Source: Streptomyces sp. SJL17-4
Lineage (GTDB): Bacteria > Actinomycetota > Actinomycetes > Streptomycetales > Streptomycetaceae
Direction: 5' to 3'
Length of the DNA: 64,000 nt
NCBI RefSeq assembly: GCF_036826855.1
Contig: NZ_CP104578.1
Span: 8,056,501 to 8,120,500, forward strand
The translations under genes and the position numbers were made by a program. The notes under the pieces are model-generated. The model made no database searches. It was given only the letters and a program-made list of their open reading frames with translations, and was not told the DNA's origin. Numbering within the stretch: the first letter of the stretch is position 1; every line of letters starts with the position of its first letter. This document shows, piece by piece, positions 33,447 to 42,489 of this stretch.

Positions 33447-34742
33447 TCAGCGGTTGAACGTCAGCCGCGGTGCCGCGTTACGGGCCAGGGAGTGGACCTG
33501 GTCCGGCCACCAGGTGCCGGCCGGCGGGTCGACGATGCCGTACTCGGGGTCGATCGTGCCGCCGGTGTTGCGGGTGCAGCTGCCGTCGGACTCGCCGGGG
33601 ATCTTGATCCACAGGTAGGCGTCGACGAGCGGTGCGCCGGTGTCGGCGGTGGGGCGCGGGCCGAGGCCGCGGCCGGGCGCGTTGCACCAGATTTCCGGGT
33701 CGCCGCTGTACTTGCCGGGCTCCGGGGTCCAGGCGCCCAGTCCGTTGCGGCTGGTGTCGATGACGAAGTGGTGCAGCGCGTCGTTGGGCGGGGTGCCCGC
33801 GTTCTGGTCGAACCAGGCGTCGGTCCAGCGCCAGGTGGCGGGGTCGGCGGAGTCGACGGCGTTGCCGGGGGTGCCGTCGTTGGGCGCGGCGGGCGAGTAG
33901 TACTGCGTGGCGCACCAGTCGGTGTGGCCGCGGGCCCAGTCGGGTCCTTCGGTGGCGAGCCACATGCATTTCGCTATCCAGGTGCCGTACCTGGTGTTGT
34001 GGTCGGTGGGGTGGGTGTTGGAGACGTTGAGGGAGAAGCCGTCGCTGTACCGGACGCCGGCGTCGAGGAGTCGCTGGGCCATGTCGCCGACGGGCCGCCA
34101 CAGGACGTTGCCCGCGTCCAGGTAGACCGCCGTGCGGGGCTTGGACTTGAGCGTTCTGACGGCGTATTCGAGGTCGGCGATGCGGGTCGCCGTGAGCTCG
34201 CCGGTCGGGTCCACGGCGGGCCCGCAGTCCCGGGGGAGGAGGGCCAGGCCGTCGGGTTCGACGACGACCACCGCCTTGCGGTCGCCGATGCCGGCGGCGA
34301 AGGCGTCGATCCACTTCCGGTACGCGGCGGAGGACGCGGCGCCGCCGCTGGAGTACTGCGAGCAGTCGCGGCCCGGCACGTTGTAGGCGACCAGGAGGGG
34401 GGTCCTGCCGACCACTCGGGCCTTGCGGACGAGCCCGTCGACCTTCGCGCGCACCTCGTCGGGGGTGCCCTCGGTGAACCACTCGGCCTGTGGGTGGCTC
34501 GCGAGCTTGGCCATGTTCGCGGCGTTCGCGAAGTCGCCGTTCCTGACGTCGGCGAGAGCCTGCTTGGCCGCCTTGCTGAGCGGGTCGACGTAGAACTTCG
34601 TGGCCGGGGTGAGCGTGCCGTCCTGCGAGGGTGCGGCCTGTGCCTGAGCCTGCGCCTGTCCCTGCGTCGCGGTCAGGGCGGCGCAGGCGGCGACCGCCGC
34701 GAGTGCGGCGGTCACCCGACGCCGTAGGTTGCGTGGCTTCAT
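33447..34742 (-). CDS. Secreted GH6 cellulase (cellobiohydrolase/endoglucanase)
   Basis: A 431-residue glycoside hydrolase family 6 enzyme with a signal peptide (basic MKPRNLRRR, cleavage near AQAQA). Family blocks: LLVAYNVPGRDCSQYSSGG with the regulatory Asp, VVVVEPDGLALL with the acid Asp, YLDAGN, GFSLNVSN, FVIDTSRNG, EIWCNAPGRGLG and WIKIPGESDG. The longer loops compared with the neighbour (WATQYYS insertion region) suggest a more closed tunnel, as in cellobiohydrolases. No cellulose-binding module. It lies 194 bp downstream of the second GH6 gene on the same strand and is probably under CebR control with it. Confidence 0.9.
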   Translation of the reverse strand: MKPRNLRRRVTAALAAVAACAALTATQGQAQAQAQAAPSQDGTLTPATKFYVDPLSKAAKQALADVRNGDFANAANMAKLASHPQAEWFTEGTPDEVRAKVDGLVRKARVVGRTPLLVAYNVPGRDCSQYSSGGAASSAAYRKWIDAFAAGIGDRKAVVVVEPDGLALLPRDCGPAVDPTGELTATRIADLEYAVRTLKSKPRTAVYLDAGNVLWRPVGDMAQRLLDAGVRYSDGFSLNVSNTHPTDHNTRYGTWIAKCMWLATEGPDWARGHTDWCATQYYSPAAPNDGTPGNAVDSADPATWRWTDAWFDQNAGTPPNDALHHFVIDTSRNGLGAWTPEPGKYSGDPEIWCNAPGRGLGPRPTADTGAPLVDAYLWIKIPGESDGSCTRNTGGTIDPEYGIVDPPAGTWWPDQVHSLARNAAPRLTFNR

Positions 34743-34848
34743 GAATGCTCCTGGTCGATGGATGGGTGTGAGTTCCTGCGGCCCGGTCGCGGGGCACGGA
34801 GACGCCGGGCCGCAGGAGTCGGAAATCAGTCGCGCCGTAGGTCGGTAG

Positions 34849-34941
34849 CCGTGGATCAGGAGCGCCGCGGATCAGGGGCGCCGTGGATCAGGGAGCGCCG
34901 CGGATCAGGGGCGCCGTGGACCAGGAGCGCTGTGGATCAGT
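34849..34941. repeat. 16-bp tandem repeat between the two GH6 genes
   Basis: Six units of the type AGCGCCGCGGATCAGG, 16 or 17 bp each, alternate between AGCGCCGC and GGCGCCGT halves. The last unit contains the stop codon of the upstream GH6 gene (TGA read from 34939), so the array grew from or into the 3' end of that gene. Confidence 0.85.
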
Positions 34942-35902
34942 AGCCGTAGACCATCTTGTAGGCGGCCTCGGGGAGGAACTGTCCGGCCGAGGATCCCGCT
35001 CCGACGCCGCAGTTGCCGTCGGACTCGCCCGGGGCCTTGATCCACAGGAGCATCTCGGCGCCGCCGCCCAGCTGGGTGGGGGTGCCGATGCGGCGGCCCG
35101 CCGCGTTGCACCACTCGCCATTGGAGCCGTTCCCGTTCCGGCTGGTGTCGACGACGAACGGCTTGGTGTAGCCGTAGCGGGCGCCCAGTTCGCCGTTGAC
35201 GGCGTTGCCGTAGGCGGTGTTCTGGGCGGTGGTGTAGTAGTTCGAGACGTTGAGGGAGAAGCCGCGGGCCTGCCGGAGGCCGCCGGCGTGGAGGCGCTGA
35301 GCCATGTCCGCCGGGCTCACCCAGCCGGGGTTGCCGGCGTCGAGGTAGAGCCAGGCGTTGGGTGCCTGGCGGTTGAACTCGGAGACGGCGCCGCTGATCA
35401 TGGTCTGTCGTTCGCGGATCTGGGTCTGGTTCAGGCAGCCGGAGTCCGCGAGTGCGTCCGGTTCCAGGATGACGACGGCCGGGCGGTTGGCGATCCCGCC
35501 GGCGAACTGCGCGATCCAGCTCGCGTACGCGGACGGCGAGGAGGCGCCGCCTCCGGAGTGCCCGCCGCAGGAGTCGCGGAGGGGGATGTTGTAGGCGACG
35601 AGAATGGGCAGCTTGCCCGCGTGGTCGGCCGCCCCCACGTACGCACCCGTCGCGGTGCCGATGGTGCCGCTCCACGCGCCGAACCAGCGGGCCTGGGGGG
35701 TGTTGGCGAGGGACCCGTTGATCGCGGGCGTCCGGCCGTCGCCAGGGTTGGCGGCGACCCACTGCTTGGCGGTGGAGTTCGGGTCCACGTAGAAGCCGCT
35801 GGTCATGGTGGTCGGGTCGGCCGCGTGGGCGGACGGGGCGGCGGCGAGTGCCAGCGGCAGCGCGAGGAAGGCTGCGGCGAGGGCGCGGATTCGGCGGCGC
35901 AT
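34937..35902 (-). CDS. Secreted GH6 endoglucanase
   Basis: A 321-residue GH6 enzyme with a signal peptide ending APSAHA (about residue 27). Blocks: GFYVDPNSTA, PILVAYNIPLRDS, VVILEPDAL with the catalytic Asp, YLDAGNPGW, GFSLNVSNYY, KPFVVDTSRNG, EWCNAAGRRIG and WIKAPGESDG. The length fits compact actinobacterial endoglucanases without binding module. It shares the family with the next gene but is much shorter, so the two are probably an endo/exo pair. Two CebR-type sites lie about 110-140 bases upstream of its ATG. Confidence 0.92.
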   Translation of the reverse strand: MRRRIRALAAAFLALPLALAAAPSAHAADPTTMTSGFYVDPNSTAKQWVAANPGDGRTPAINGSLANTPQARWFGAWSGTIGTATGAYVGAADHAGKLPILVAYNIPLRDSCGGHSGGGASSPSAYASWIAQFAGGIANRPAVVILEPDALADSGCLNQTQIRERQTMISGAVSEFNRQAPNAWLYLDAGNPGWVSPADMAQRLHAGGLRQARGFSLNVSNYYTTAQNTAYGNAVNGELGARYGYTKPFVVDTSRNGNGSNGEWCNAAGRRIGTPTQLGGGAEMLLWIKAPGESDGNCGVGAGSSAGQFLPEAAYKMVYGY

Positions 35903-36012
35903 GACGGTACCTCGGTTTCCTGACGGCGGACGCGCCGCCCCCTCACGTCCTGAGGGGGCGGCGCACGGAGGAAGTGCGGTGGTACGGCGTGCCCTTGGAC
36001 CTGCGGAGTCCG

Positions 36013-36026
36013 TGGAAGCGCTCCCA
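36013..36026. promoter_or_regulatory. CebR-type operator (GH6 promoter, copy 1)
   Basis: TGGAAGCGCTCCCA differs at one base from the palindrome TGGGAGCGCTCCCA known as the CebR site in Streptomyces. It is 110 bases upstream of the GH6 start. Confidence 0.82.
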
Positions 36027-36027
36027 C

Positions 36028-36041
36028 TGGAAGCGATCCCA
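36028..36041. promoter_or_regulatory. CebR-type operator (GH6 promoter, copy 2)
   Basis: TGGAAGCGATCCCA, a second weaker match one base after copy 1. The 15-bp spacing places the two on nearly opposite faces or adjacent turns of DNA, which would allow two dimers to contact each other. Confidence 0.7.
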
Positions 36042-36162
36042 GTCGGCTCTCCGGCTGCCTTGGGGTGTGGCCGGTATCGTGTGACGCACTGGCCAGCCTG
36101 TCAAGTACCGCTCCTTAACCAGCACTTCACACAATGGCCGGAAAGCCTTACAGTCCTGAAAT

Positions 36163-36176
36163 TGGAAGCGCTTCCA
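36163..36176. promoter_or_regulatory. CebR-type operator (cebR promoter)
   Basis: TGGAAGCGCTTCCA, a perfect palindrome 38 bases upstream of the cebR start codon. It fits autoregulation of cebR. Confidence 0.78.
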
Positions 36177-36213
36177 GTTTCCCCGTGCACAGCTCGTGAC
36201 AGGAAGGCAGAAC

Positions 36214-37227
36214 ATGGCGGAAGGTGTGCCGCGTCGGCAGTCGACCCTCGACGAAGTGGCCGAACTGGCCGGTGTCTCAAGGTCGGTGGCCTCCCGTGTA
36301 CTCAACAACGCGCCACACGTCAGCCGCGCCAAACGCGAGGCGGTCGAACGGGCCGTCCACCGGCTCGGCTACGTGCCGAACCCGACCGCCCGCGCGCTGG
36401 CGACCCGTCAGACGGGCGCGGCCGCCCTGGTCGTCTCGGGGGAGGACCCGTCGATCTTCGCGGATCCGTTCTTCGCTCAGGTGATCGTGGGGGCCTCGGC
36501 GGCCCTGGAGGACGCCGATCTCCACCTGATGCTGTGCCTGGCCGCCTCCGACCGGGGCCGTAAGCGCGTGGAACAGCTTCTTCGGTCCAAGGGGGCCGAC
36601 GGGGTGATGCTGATGGCGCTGCGCGAGGACGATCCGCTGGCCCGCATGGCCCAGGAGGCGGACATGCCCGTCGTGTTCGGCGGGCGGCCGGTCGGTTTAG
36701 ACCCCCGGTGGTACGTGGACGTCGACAACGTCGGCGGAGCGCGCGCGGCGACCGAGCACCTGCTCGCGGCCGGCCGGACCCGGGTGGCCACCATCTGCGG
36801 GCGGCTCGACACCGAGGTCGGACGCGCCCGGCATCGCGGTCACCGGGACGCCCTGCTGGCGGCGGGCCTCGATCCGTACCCGCCGGAAGCCGGTGACTTC
36901 ACGGAGGCCAGTGGAGCCGTCGCCATGGCCGCCCTGCTGGCGCGGCATCCGGACCTGGACGGGGTGTTCGCCGCCAGCGACAACATGGGGGTCGGCGCGC
37001 TGCGCGCGCTGCGTGAAGCCGGCCGGACGGTCCCCGGTGACGTCGCCGTGGTCGGGTTCGACGACCTCGACGTGGCCCGGATCGCCGATCCGCCGCTGAC
37101 CACGGTGAACCAACCGATAGAGGGTCTCGGCCGGGAGATGGCGCGCATGCTGGTCGCGCTCATCGACGGTCAGGACCCCACTCCGCTGATCCTGCCCACA
37201 CGCCTGGTCGTCCGCGCCAGCGCGTGA
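36214..37227 (+). CDS. cebR: CebR-like LacI-family cellobiose-responsive repressor
   Basis: A 337-residue LacI-family regulator. The helix-turn-helix is TLDEVAELAGVSRSVASRVL followed by the hinge helix NPTARALATRQT. The periplasmic-binding-protein-like core ends in AVVGFDDLDVARIADPPLTTV. CebR represses cellulase and cellobiose uptake genes until cellobiose or cellotriose binds. ATG 36214 follows GGAAGG; GTG 36196 is less likely. Codon 162 (36697-36699) is TTA, the rare leucine codon read by the bldA tRNA, so full translation may depend on developmental stage. It sits between its probable targets. Confidence 0.9.
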   Translation: MAEGVPRRQSTLDEVAELAGVSRSVASRVLNNAPHVSRAKREAVERAVHRLGYVPNPTARALATRQTGAAALVVSGEDPSIFADPFFAQVIVGASAALEDADLHLMLCLAASDRGRKRVEQLLRSKGADGVMLMALREDDPLARMAQEADMPVVFGGRPVGLDPRWYVDVDNVGGARAATEHLLAAGRTRVATICGRLDTEVGRARHRGHRDALLAAGLDPYPPEAGDFTEASGAVAMAALLARHPDLDGVFAASDNMGVGALRALREAGRTVPGDVAVVGFDDLDVARIADPPLTTVNQPIEGLGREMARMLVALIDGQDPTPLILPTRLVVRASA

Positions 37228-37333
37228 CAGGACGGCACGCCCTCGGGGACACCCGTGGGCAGTGCCCGGCCGCCCCCGCCCGTCGAGCTTGACAGGCGGT
37301 CGAAGGGGCGGCACGGTTCCGGATGCCACCTTT

Positions 37334-37347
37334 TGGGAGCGCTCCCA
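37334..37347. promoter_or_regulatory. Consensus CebR operator before cebE
   Basis: TGGGAGCGCTCCCA, an exact match to the CebR palindrome, 220 bases upstream of the cebE start codon. The distance implies a long leader transcript containing the repeat array. Confidence 0.92.
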
Positions 37348-37434
37348 GTTCGGGATGCCCCGGGTGTTTCGCCCCCGGCCTCCGAAGGCCCCACCCCCGC
37401 GCCGATCCGCCCACGAGGCGAGGCTCTGCCCGGC

Positions 37435-37546
37435 GCACCCCTCACGCCTCACCCCTCACCCATCACGCCCTACGTCTCACCCCTCACCTCTCACGCCCTA
37501 CGTCTCACCCCTCACCTCTCACGCCCCACGCCTCACCCCTCACCCC
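37435..37546. repeat. 28-bp tandem repeat in the cebE leader, about four copies
   Basis: The unit TCACGCCCTACGTCTCACCC plus CTCACCTC occurs exactly at 37463-37490 and 37491-37518, with diverged copies at 37435-37462 and 37519-37546. The coding strand is almost free of G, made of CTCACCC and CTACGTC elements. It ends 10 bases before the ribosome binding site of cebE. Confidence 0.88.
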
Positions 37547-37567
37547 CTGACGCATCGAGGAGATGCC

Positions 37568-38878
37568 ATGCCCCGTCCGTCCCTGCCGCGCCTCCGCACT
37601 CGCTCCGCCGTACTGGCCTCCGCGGCGCTCGCCTCGGCGCTCGTCCTCACCGGCTGCTCGTCCTCCGGCGACGGCGGCTCCCCCTCCGACGGGAAGACCA
37701 CCCTGACCGTCGGCACCTTCGGGACCTTCGGGTACAAGGAGGCCGGCCTGTACGACGCGTACATGAAGCAGAACCCCGGGATCACCATCAAGGAGAACCC
37801 GACGACCGTCGAGGGCAACTATTGGACCGCCCTGCAGACCCGGCTCTCCGGCGGCGGCCTCGACGACGTCCAGGCCCTTGAGGTCGGCCGTATATCCCTG
37901 GCCACCTCCGAGGACCTGGCCGACGCCTTCGTCGACCTTTCCGACGCCCCCGGCGTCGACAAGAAGTCCTACCTCCCCTGGAAGTGGGACCAGGCCACCA
38001 CCGCCGACGGGAGGACGATCGGCCTCGGCACCGACGTCGGCCCGATGGCCATCTGCTACCGCCAGGACTTGTTCAAGGCCGCGGGCCTGCCCTCCGACCC
38101 GGAGTCGGTCGGCAAGCTGTGGGCCGGTGACTGGGCGAAGTTCGTCGAGGCGGCCCAGCGGTACCAGGCCAAGGCGCCCAAGGGCACCTTCTTCATGGAC
38201 AGCGCCAGTGGGCTGTTCAACGCCGTCGTCTCCAGCAGCACCGTCCAGTACTACAAGGACGGCAAGCTGGCCTACAAGGACTCGCCGAGCGTCGAGAACG
38301 CCTGGGACCTGGCCGCCAAGGCCGTACAGGGCAGGACGAGCCAGGGCCTGAAGATGTTCGACACCCCCTGGCAGACCGCGTTCTCCAAGTCCACCTTCGC
38401 CACCACCGTCTGTCCCTCCTGGCAGCAGGCCAACATCCAGCAGTTCTCCGGCCCCGCCAACAAGGGCAAGTGGAACATCGCCCAGCCCCCGGCCGCCGGC
38501 AACTGGGGCGGGTCCTTCCTGGCCGTGCCGTCCTCCGGCAAGAACGTCGACGAGGCCAAGAAGCTCGTCGCCTGGCTCACCGCGCCCGAGCAGCAGGCGA
38601 AGGTCTTCCAGAAGGTCGGCAACATCCCCGCCAACCAGGCCGCCTACGACCTGCCCGGCGTCGTCGACTACAAGAACGCCTACATCGGCCCGGACGCCGC
38701 CACCGGCCTGATCTTCTCCACCGCGGCCAAGGCCATCAAGCCCGCCGAGACCGGCCCGCGAGCGGGCGACCTGACCGGGGCCTTCGGCACCGGCGTCCTG
38801 CTCATGGAACAGAACGGCAAGAGCCCGGCAGAGGCGTGGAACGCCACCGTGCGCCAGATCGACAGCACCATCCAGTAA
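37568..38878 (+). CDS. cebE: CebE-like cello-oligosaccharide-binding lipoprotein
   Basis: A 436-residue extracellular solute-binding protein of the sugar (CUT1) class. Signal peptide with lipobox LVLTGC (Cys about residue 31), then TLTVGTFGTFGYKEAG, a WTALQTRLSGG segment and WQQANIQQF. It would capture cellobiose and cellotriose at the cell surface for the CebFG permease. ATG 37568 follows GAGGAG. Its promoter has a consensus CebR operator. The lipoprotein and context make CebE likely; specificity is by homology only. Confidence 0.9.
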   Translation: MPRPSLPRLRTRSAVLASAALASALVLTGCSSSGDGGSPSDGKTTLTVGTFGTFGYKEAGLYDAYMKQNPGITIKENPTTVEGNYWTALQTRLSGGGLDDVQALEVGRISLATSEDLADAFVDLSDAPGVDKKSYLPWKWDQATTADGRTIGLGTDVGPMAICYRQDLFKAAGLPSDPESVGKLWAGDWAKFVEAAQRYQAKAPKGTFFMDSASGLFNAVVSSSTVQYYKDGKLAYKDSPSVENAWDLAAKAVQGRTSQGLKMFDTPWQTAFSKSTFATTVCPSWQQANIQQFSGPANKGKWNIAQPPAAGNWGGSFLAVPSSGKNVDEAKKLVAWLTAPEQQAKVFQKVGNIPANQAAYDLPGVVDYKNAYIGPDAATGLIFSTAAKAIKPAETGPRAGDLTGAFGTGVLLMEQNGKSPAEAWNATVRQIDSTIQ

Positions 38879-38892
38879 CGCTCCCCGCCCCG

Positions 38893-38921
38893 CCTCTCCC
38901 CGGCCGCCGCCGCGGGAGAGG
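38893..38921 (+). terminator. Hairpin between cebE and cebF
   Basis: CCTCTCCC (38893-38900) pairs with GGGAGAGG (38914-38921) around a 13-base GC loop; the loop and flanks can form further CGGCCGCC/GGCGGCCG pairing. Such stems after a binding-protein gene usually lower transcription or protect the upstream mRNA, so that more binding protein than permease is made. Confidence 0.6.
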
Positions 38922-38998
38922 AGGCGGCCGGTCACCGGGGAGCCGGCCGCCCCTCTCCCCGCCGACACGACCGGCCGTGACCACCGAAGGAACCGCCC

Positions 38999-40003
38999 GT
39001 GGCCTCCACGACCGCACCCAGCCGCAACGGCCCCACAGGCCGACAGGACACCCAGCCACCCCCGGCCCGCCCTTCCGGGGCCTCCGCCTGGCGCAGTCGC
39101 CTGCACCGCTGGGACACCAAGGGCACGCCGTACGCCCTCGTCGCACCCTTCTTCCTCGTCTTCGCCGCCTTCGGGCTCTTCCCGCTGCTGTACACGGGAT
39201 GGCTCTCCTTCCACCGGGTGAGCCTGTACAACGTCGACCGTGCCGAATGGGTCGGCCTGCGCAACTACACCGACCTCTTCACCGGCCAGGTCGCCCACTA
39301 CTTCTGGAACGCGCTCCTCAACACCGTCACCCTCGGAGCCCTGGCCACCATCCCGCAGCTGCTCATGGCGCTGGGCCTCGCCCACCTGCTCAACTACCGG
39401 CTGCGCGCCCGTGGGTTCCTGCGCACGGCGCTCCTCGCCCCGTACGCCACCTCCGTCGCCGCCGCCACCCTCGTCTTCGCCCTGATCTTCAGCCCCGAGG
39501 GCGGCATGGCCAACTGGCTCCTCGGCCTGTTCGGCGCCGGCCCCGTGCAGTGGGAGGCCGGCCGCTGGACCTCGCAGTTCGCGATCTCCGTGATCGTCAC
39601 CTGGCGCTGGACCGGCTACAACGCCCTGATCTACCTCGCCGCCATGCAGGCCGTGCCGCGCGAGCTGTACGAGGCCGCCGCACTGGACGGCGCCAGCCGC
39701 TGGCAGCAGTTCCTGCACGTCACGGTCCCCGCCCTGCGCCCCACGATCCTCTTCACGGTGATCGTCTCGACCATCGGAGCCACCCAACTCTTCGGCGAGC
39801 CCTACCTGTTCGGCGGTCAGAGCGGTCACCAGGGCGGCGCCGACCACCAGTACGAGACCCTCGGCATCCTCATGTACGACCAGGGCTTCCATTCGAGCAT
39901 GCTCGGGCGCGCCAGCGCGGTCGCCTGGATCATGTTCGCCCTGCTGCTGCTCATCGGGCTCGTCAACGCGCTGATCACCCGCCGCCTGCGCGCCTCCCAG
40001 TGA
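38999..40003 (+). CDS. cebF: CebF-like sugar ABC transporter permease
   Basis: A 334-residue permease with six helices after a cytoplasmic N-terminus of about 45 residues. The first helix region is PYALVAPFFLVFAAFGLFPLLYTG (split), and the ATPase-contact EAA loop is ELYEAAALDGASRWQQFLHVTVPALRP (split). It would form the membrane channel with CebG for cello-oligosaccharide import, energised by a general MsiK-type ATPase encoded elsewhere. GTG start, 120 bp after cebE. Confidence 0.92.
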   Translation: MASTTAPSRNGPTGRQDTQPPPARPSGASAWRSRLHRWDTKGTPYALVAPFFLVFAAFGLFPLLYTGWLSFHRVSLYNVDRAEWVGLRNYTDLFTGQVAHYFWNALLNTVTLGALATIPQLLMALGLAHLLNYRLRARGFLRTALLAPYATSVAAATLVFALIFSPEGGMANWLLGLFGAGPVQWEAGRWTSQFAISVIVTWRWTGYNALIYLAAMQAVPRELYEAAALDGASRWQQFLHVTVPALRPTILFTVIVSTIGATQLFGEPYLFGGQSGHQGGADHQYETLGILMYDQGFHSSMLGRASAVAWIMFALLLLIGLVNALITRRLRASQ

Positions 40004-40016
40004 CGTGGAGTACCAC

Positions 40017-40925
40017 ATGACCACCACCACACCCGTATCCGGCCGATCCCACCGGGCCGTGCCACGCCCGTCCGCCCGCGCCGGCAAGGCCGGCGGCCAG
40101 CACCGGGCCGGGCCGATCGCCCACGTCGTCCTCGGACTCGCGGCGCTGGCCTCGCTGTTCCCGCTGTACTGGACGCTGGTCGCGGCGTCCACCGACAGCC
40201 ACGCGGTCGTCTCCAGTCCACCGCCGATGCTCCCCGGCGGCAACCTGTTCAAGAACCTCGCCTACGTGTGGGACAACGCCGGCGGCCGGGGCATGGGCGT
40301 CGCCCTGCTCAACTCCACGCTCGTCGCGGCGGCCGTCACCGTCAGCACGGTGACCTTCTCCGTCCTCGCGGGTTTCGCCTTCGCCAAACTCCGCTTCCGC
40401 GGAAAGAAGGTCATGCTCGGCCTGGTCCTGTCCACCCTCGCCGTACCCGCGCAGCTCAGCGTCGTACCCCTGTTCATCCTCACCAAGAACCTGGGGCTGG
40501 GCAATCACCTCGGGGCGCTGATCCTGCCCGTGCTGGTCACCGCCTTCGGCGTCTTCTTCATGCGCCAGTTCCTCTCGCAGGCGGTGCCCACCGAACTCCT
40601 GGAAGCCGCCCGTGTCGACGGCGCCAACTCCCTGCGCGTCATCTGGCACGTCGTCTTCCCCGTCGCCCGCCCGGCGATGGCGGTCCTGGGCATGCTGACC
40701 TTCGTCCAGTCCTGGAACGACTTCCTGTGGCCGATCATCGTCATGAACGGCTCCACCAACCCCACCGTCCAGGTCGCCCTCGCCGGACTGGGAACCGGCT
40801 GGTCCACCGACTGGTCCGTGATCACCGCCGGAGCGCTCATGGGCACCCTGCCCCTCCTCCTGGTCTTCGCCCTCTTCGGCCGTCACATCGTCGGCGGCAT
40901 CACCCAGGGCGCGGTCAAGGGCTGA
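40017..40925 (+). CDS. cebG: CebG-like sugar ABC transporter permease
   Basis: A 302-residue permease, partner of CebF. It has six helices and the EAA loop [23 protein letters not shown] 40017 follows GTGGAG at six bases; it starts 13 bases after the cebF stop. No ATPase gene follows, as in other ceb clusters where MsiK serves several transporters. Confidence 0.92.
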   Translation: MTTTTPVSGRSHRAVPRPSARAGKAGGQHRAGPIAHVVLGLAALASLFPLYWTLVAASTDSHAVVSSPPPMLPGGNLFKNLAYVWDNAGGRGMGVALLNSTLVAAAVTVSTVTFSVLAGFAFAKLRFRGKKVMLGLVLSTLAVPAQLSVVPLFILTKNLGLGNHLGALILPVLVTAFGVFFMRQFLSQAVPTELLEAARVDGANSLRVIWHVVFPVARPAMAVLGMLTFVQSWNDFLWPIIVMNGSTNPTVQVALAGLGTGWSTDWSVITAGALMGTLPLLLVFALFGRHIVGGITQGAVKG

Positions 40926-40989
40926 CCTCCTCCTCTCCCCAGCACCTCACACCCTCTGTCGAACGAATCGAACGAAGGGGCAACTCGCC

Positions 40990-42435
40990 ATGCCCGCAAC
41001 ACCCGACAACGCCCGTATCCCCGCTGCCGTCGACCGACTGCACTTCCCGCCCGGCTTCCTGTGGGGCGCGGCCACCGCCGCCTACCAGATCGAGGGCGCC
41101 GTCTCCGAGGACGGCCGCACCCCCTCCATCTGGGACACCTTCTCCCGTACCCCCGGCAAGGTCGCGGCCGGCGACACCGGAGACATCGCCTGCGACCACT
41201 ACCACCGGTACCGGTCCGACGTCGCTCTGATGTCCGAGCTCGGCCTCCAGGCCTACCGCTTCTCCCTGTCCTGGCCCCGCGTCCAGGCCGACGGCCAGGG
41301 CACCGCCAACCCCGCCGGCCTCGACTTCTACCGTCGGCTCGTCGACGAACTCCTCGACGCCGGCATCCAGCCCGTCGCCACCCTGTACCACTGGGACCTC
41401 CCCCAGGCCCTGGAGGACAAGGGAGGGTGGGCCGAGCGCGAGACCGCCGAACGCTTCGGCGAGTACGCGACCCTGGCCGCCGAGGCACTCGGCGACCGGG
41501 TCGCCCTGTGGACCACCCTCAACGAACCCTGGTGCTCGGCCTTCCTCGGCTACGGCTCCGGCGTCCACGCCCCCGGCCACGCCGACCCCGCCCGCGCGCT
41601 CCGCGCCGCCCACCACCTGAACCTCGCCCACGGGCGCGCCACCGCGGCGTTGCGTGCGGCACTGCCCGCCGACGCCCAGGTCGCCGTCACCCTCAACCTC
41701 CATCAGGTCCGCGCGCTGACCTGCGACCCCGCCGATCTCGACGCGGCCCGCCGCATCGACGCCGTCGGCAACCGGATCTTCACGGGGCCGATGCTCTCCG
41801 GCGGCTACCCGGCCGACCTGATCGCCGACACCGCCCACCTCGTCGACTGGGACACCCTCGTCAGGCCCGGGGACGAGGCCGCCATCGGCGCACCCATCGA
41901 CCTCCTGGGGATCAACTACTACACGCCCACCGTCGTCGCCGCCCCCACTCCCGGAGCCGCCGCGGCCAACCACGCCCACGGCGAGAGCGACCACTCCCCG
42001 TGGCCCGGCTCCGAGGACGTCAACTTCCACCTCCCGCCCGGCGACACCACCGAGATGGGCTGGGCCATCGACCCCACCGGCCTGTACGACCTCCTCATGG
42101 CCACCTCCCGCGCCCATCCCGGGCTCCCGCTGGCGATCACCGAGAACGGTGGCGCCTTCCCCGACGTCCCCGCCGCGGACGGCCGGATCCATGACCGGGA
42201 CCGGATCGACTACCTCCACGGACACCTCGCCGCCGTCCACCGGGCCATCGCCGACGGAGCCGACGTGCGCGGGTACTTCCTCTGGTCCCTGCTGGACAAC
42301 TTCGAGTGGGCGTACGGATACGAGAAGCGCTTCGGCGCCGTCCACGTCGACTACGCCACCCAGCTGCGCACCCCGAAGGCGAGCGCCGGCTGGTACGCCA
42401 GGACCATCGGCGCGAACGCGATCTCGGCGCGCTGA
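40990..42435 (+). CDS. bglC: GH1 beta-glucosidase BglC
   Basis: A 481-residue family 1 glycosidase that would split imported cellobiose to glucose in the cytoplasm (no signal peptide). N-terminal [16 protein letters not shown], acid/base Glu in TLNEPWC at about residue 179, nucleophile Glu in ITENGG at about 386, and [16 protein letters not shown]. It starts 64 bp after cebG, the last gene of the ceb operon. The hairpin after its stop may end the transcript. Confidence 0.94.
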   Translation: MPATPDNARIPAAVDRLHFPPGFLWGAATAAYQIEGAVSEDGRTPSIWDTFSRTPGKVAAGDTGDIACDHYHRYRSDVALMSELGLQAYRFSLSWPRVQADGQGTANPAGLDFYRRLVDELLDAGIQPVATLYHWDLPQALEDKGGWAERETAERFGEYATLAAEALGDRVALWTTLNEPWCSAFLGYGSGVHAPGHADPARALRAAHHLNLAHGRATAALRAALPADAQVAVTLNLHQVRALTCDPADLDAARRIDAVGNRIFTGPMLSGGYPADLIADTAHLVDWDTLVRPGDEAAIGAPIDLLGINYYTPTVVAAPTPGAAAANHAHGESDHSPWPGSEDVNFHLPPGDTTEMGWAIDPTGLYDLLMATSRAHPGLPLAITENGGAFPDVPAADGRIHDRDRIDYLHGHLAAVHRAIADGADVRGYFLWSLLDNFEWAYGYEKRFGAVHVDYATQLRTPKASAGWYARTIGANAISAR

Positions 42436-42451
42436 GCTCCGCGAACGGAGC
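42436..42451. terminator. Short hairpin after bglC
   Basis: GCTCCG pairs with CGGAGC around a CGAA tetraloop, directly after the bglC stop codon and facing the convergent dehydrogenase gene. Short, so the terminator role is uncertain. Confidence 0.5.
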
Positions 42452-42489
42452 CGCCGGCCTCGTCGGCATCGTCGGGCCGGCCGGGCCCT

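Larger units (their letters stand above)
35903..36213. other. Divergent promoter region between GH6 and cebR
   Basis: About 310 bases without a gene. It carries three CebR-type palindromes (36013, 36028 and 36163), listed separately, and the promoters of both divergent genes. A TCCGGAA-poor, AT-richer core lies around 36105-36165. Confidence 0.7.
37228..37567. other. Promoter and leader region of cebE
   Basis: About 340 bases without a gene. It holds the best CebR site of the window at 37334 and, between that site and the start codon, a tandem repeat array at 37435-37546. Open frames across it are shadows of the repeats. Confidence 0.7.

Noticed and set aside
33202..33618. 138-residue plus-strand frame as an intact transporter gene
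   Set aside because: Only about 34 residues resemble LysE; the part before is Arg-rich noise and the part after is antisense to the GH6 gene.
34849..37546. CRISPR array suggested by short repeats
   Set aside because: The units follow each other without unique spacers and there are no cas genes.
37505..40252. 915-residue minus-strand frame over cebE and cebF
   Set aside because: Antisense shadow; the plus strand has a lipobox and permease EAA loops.
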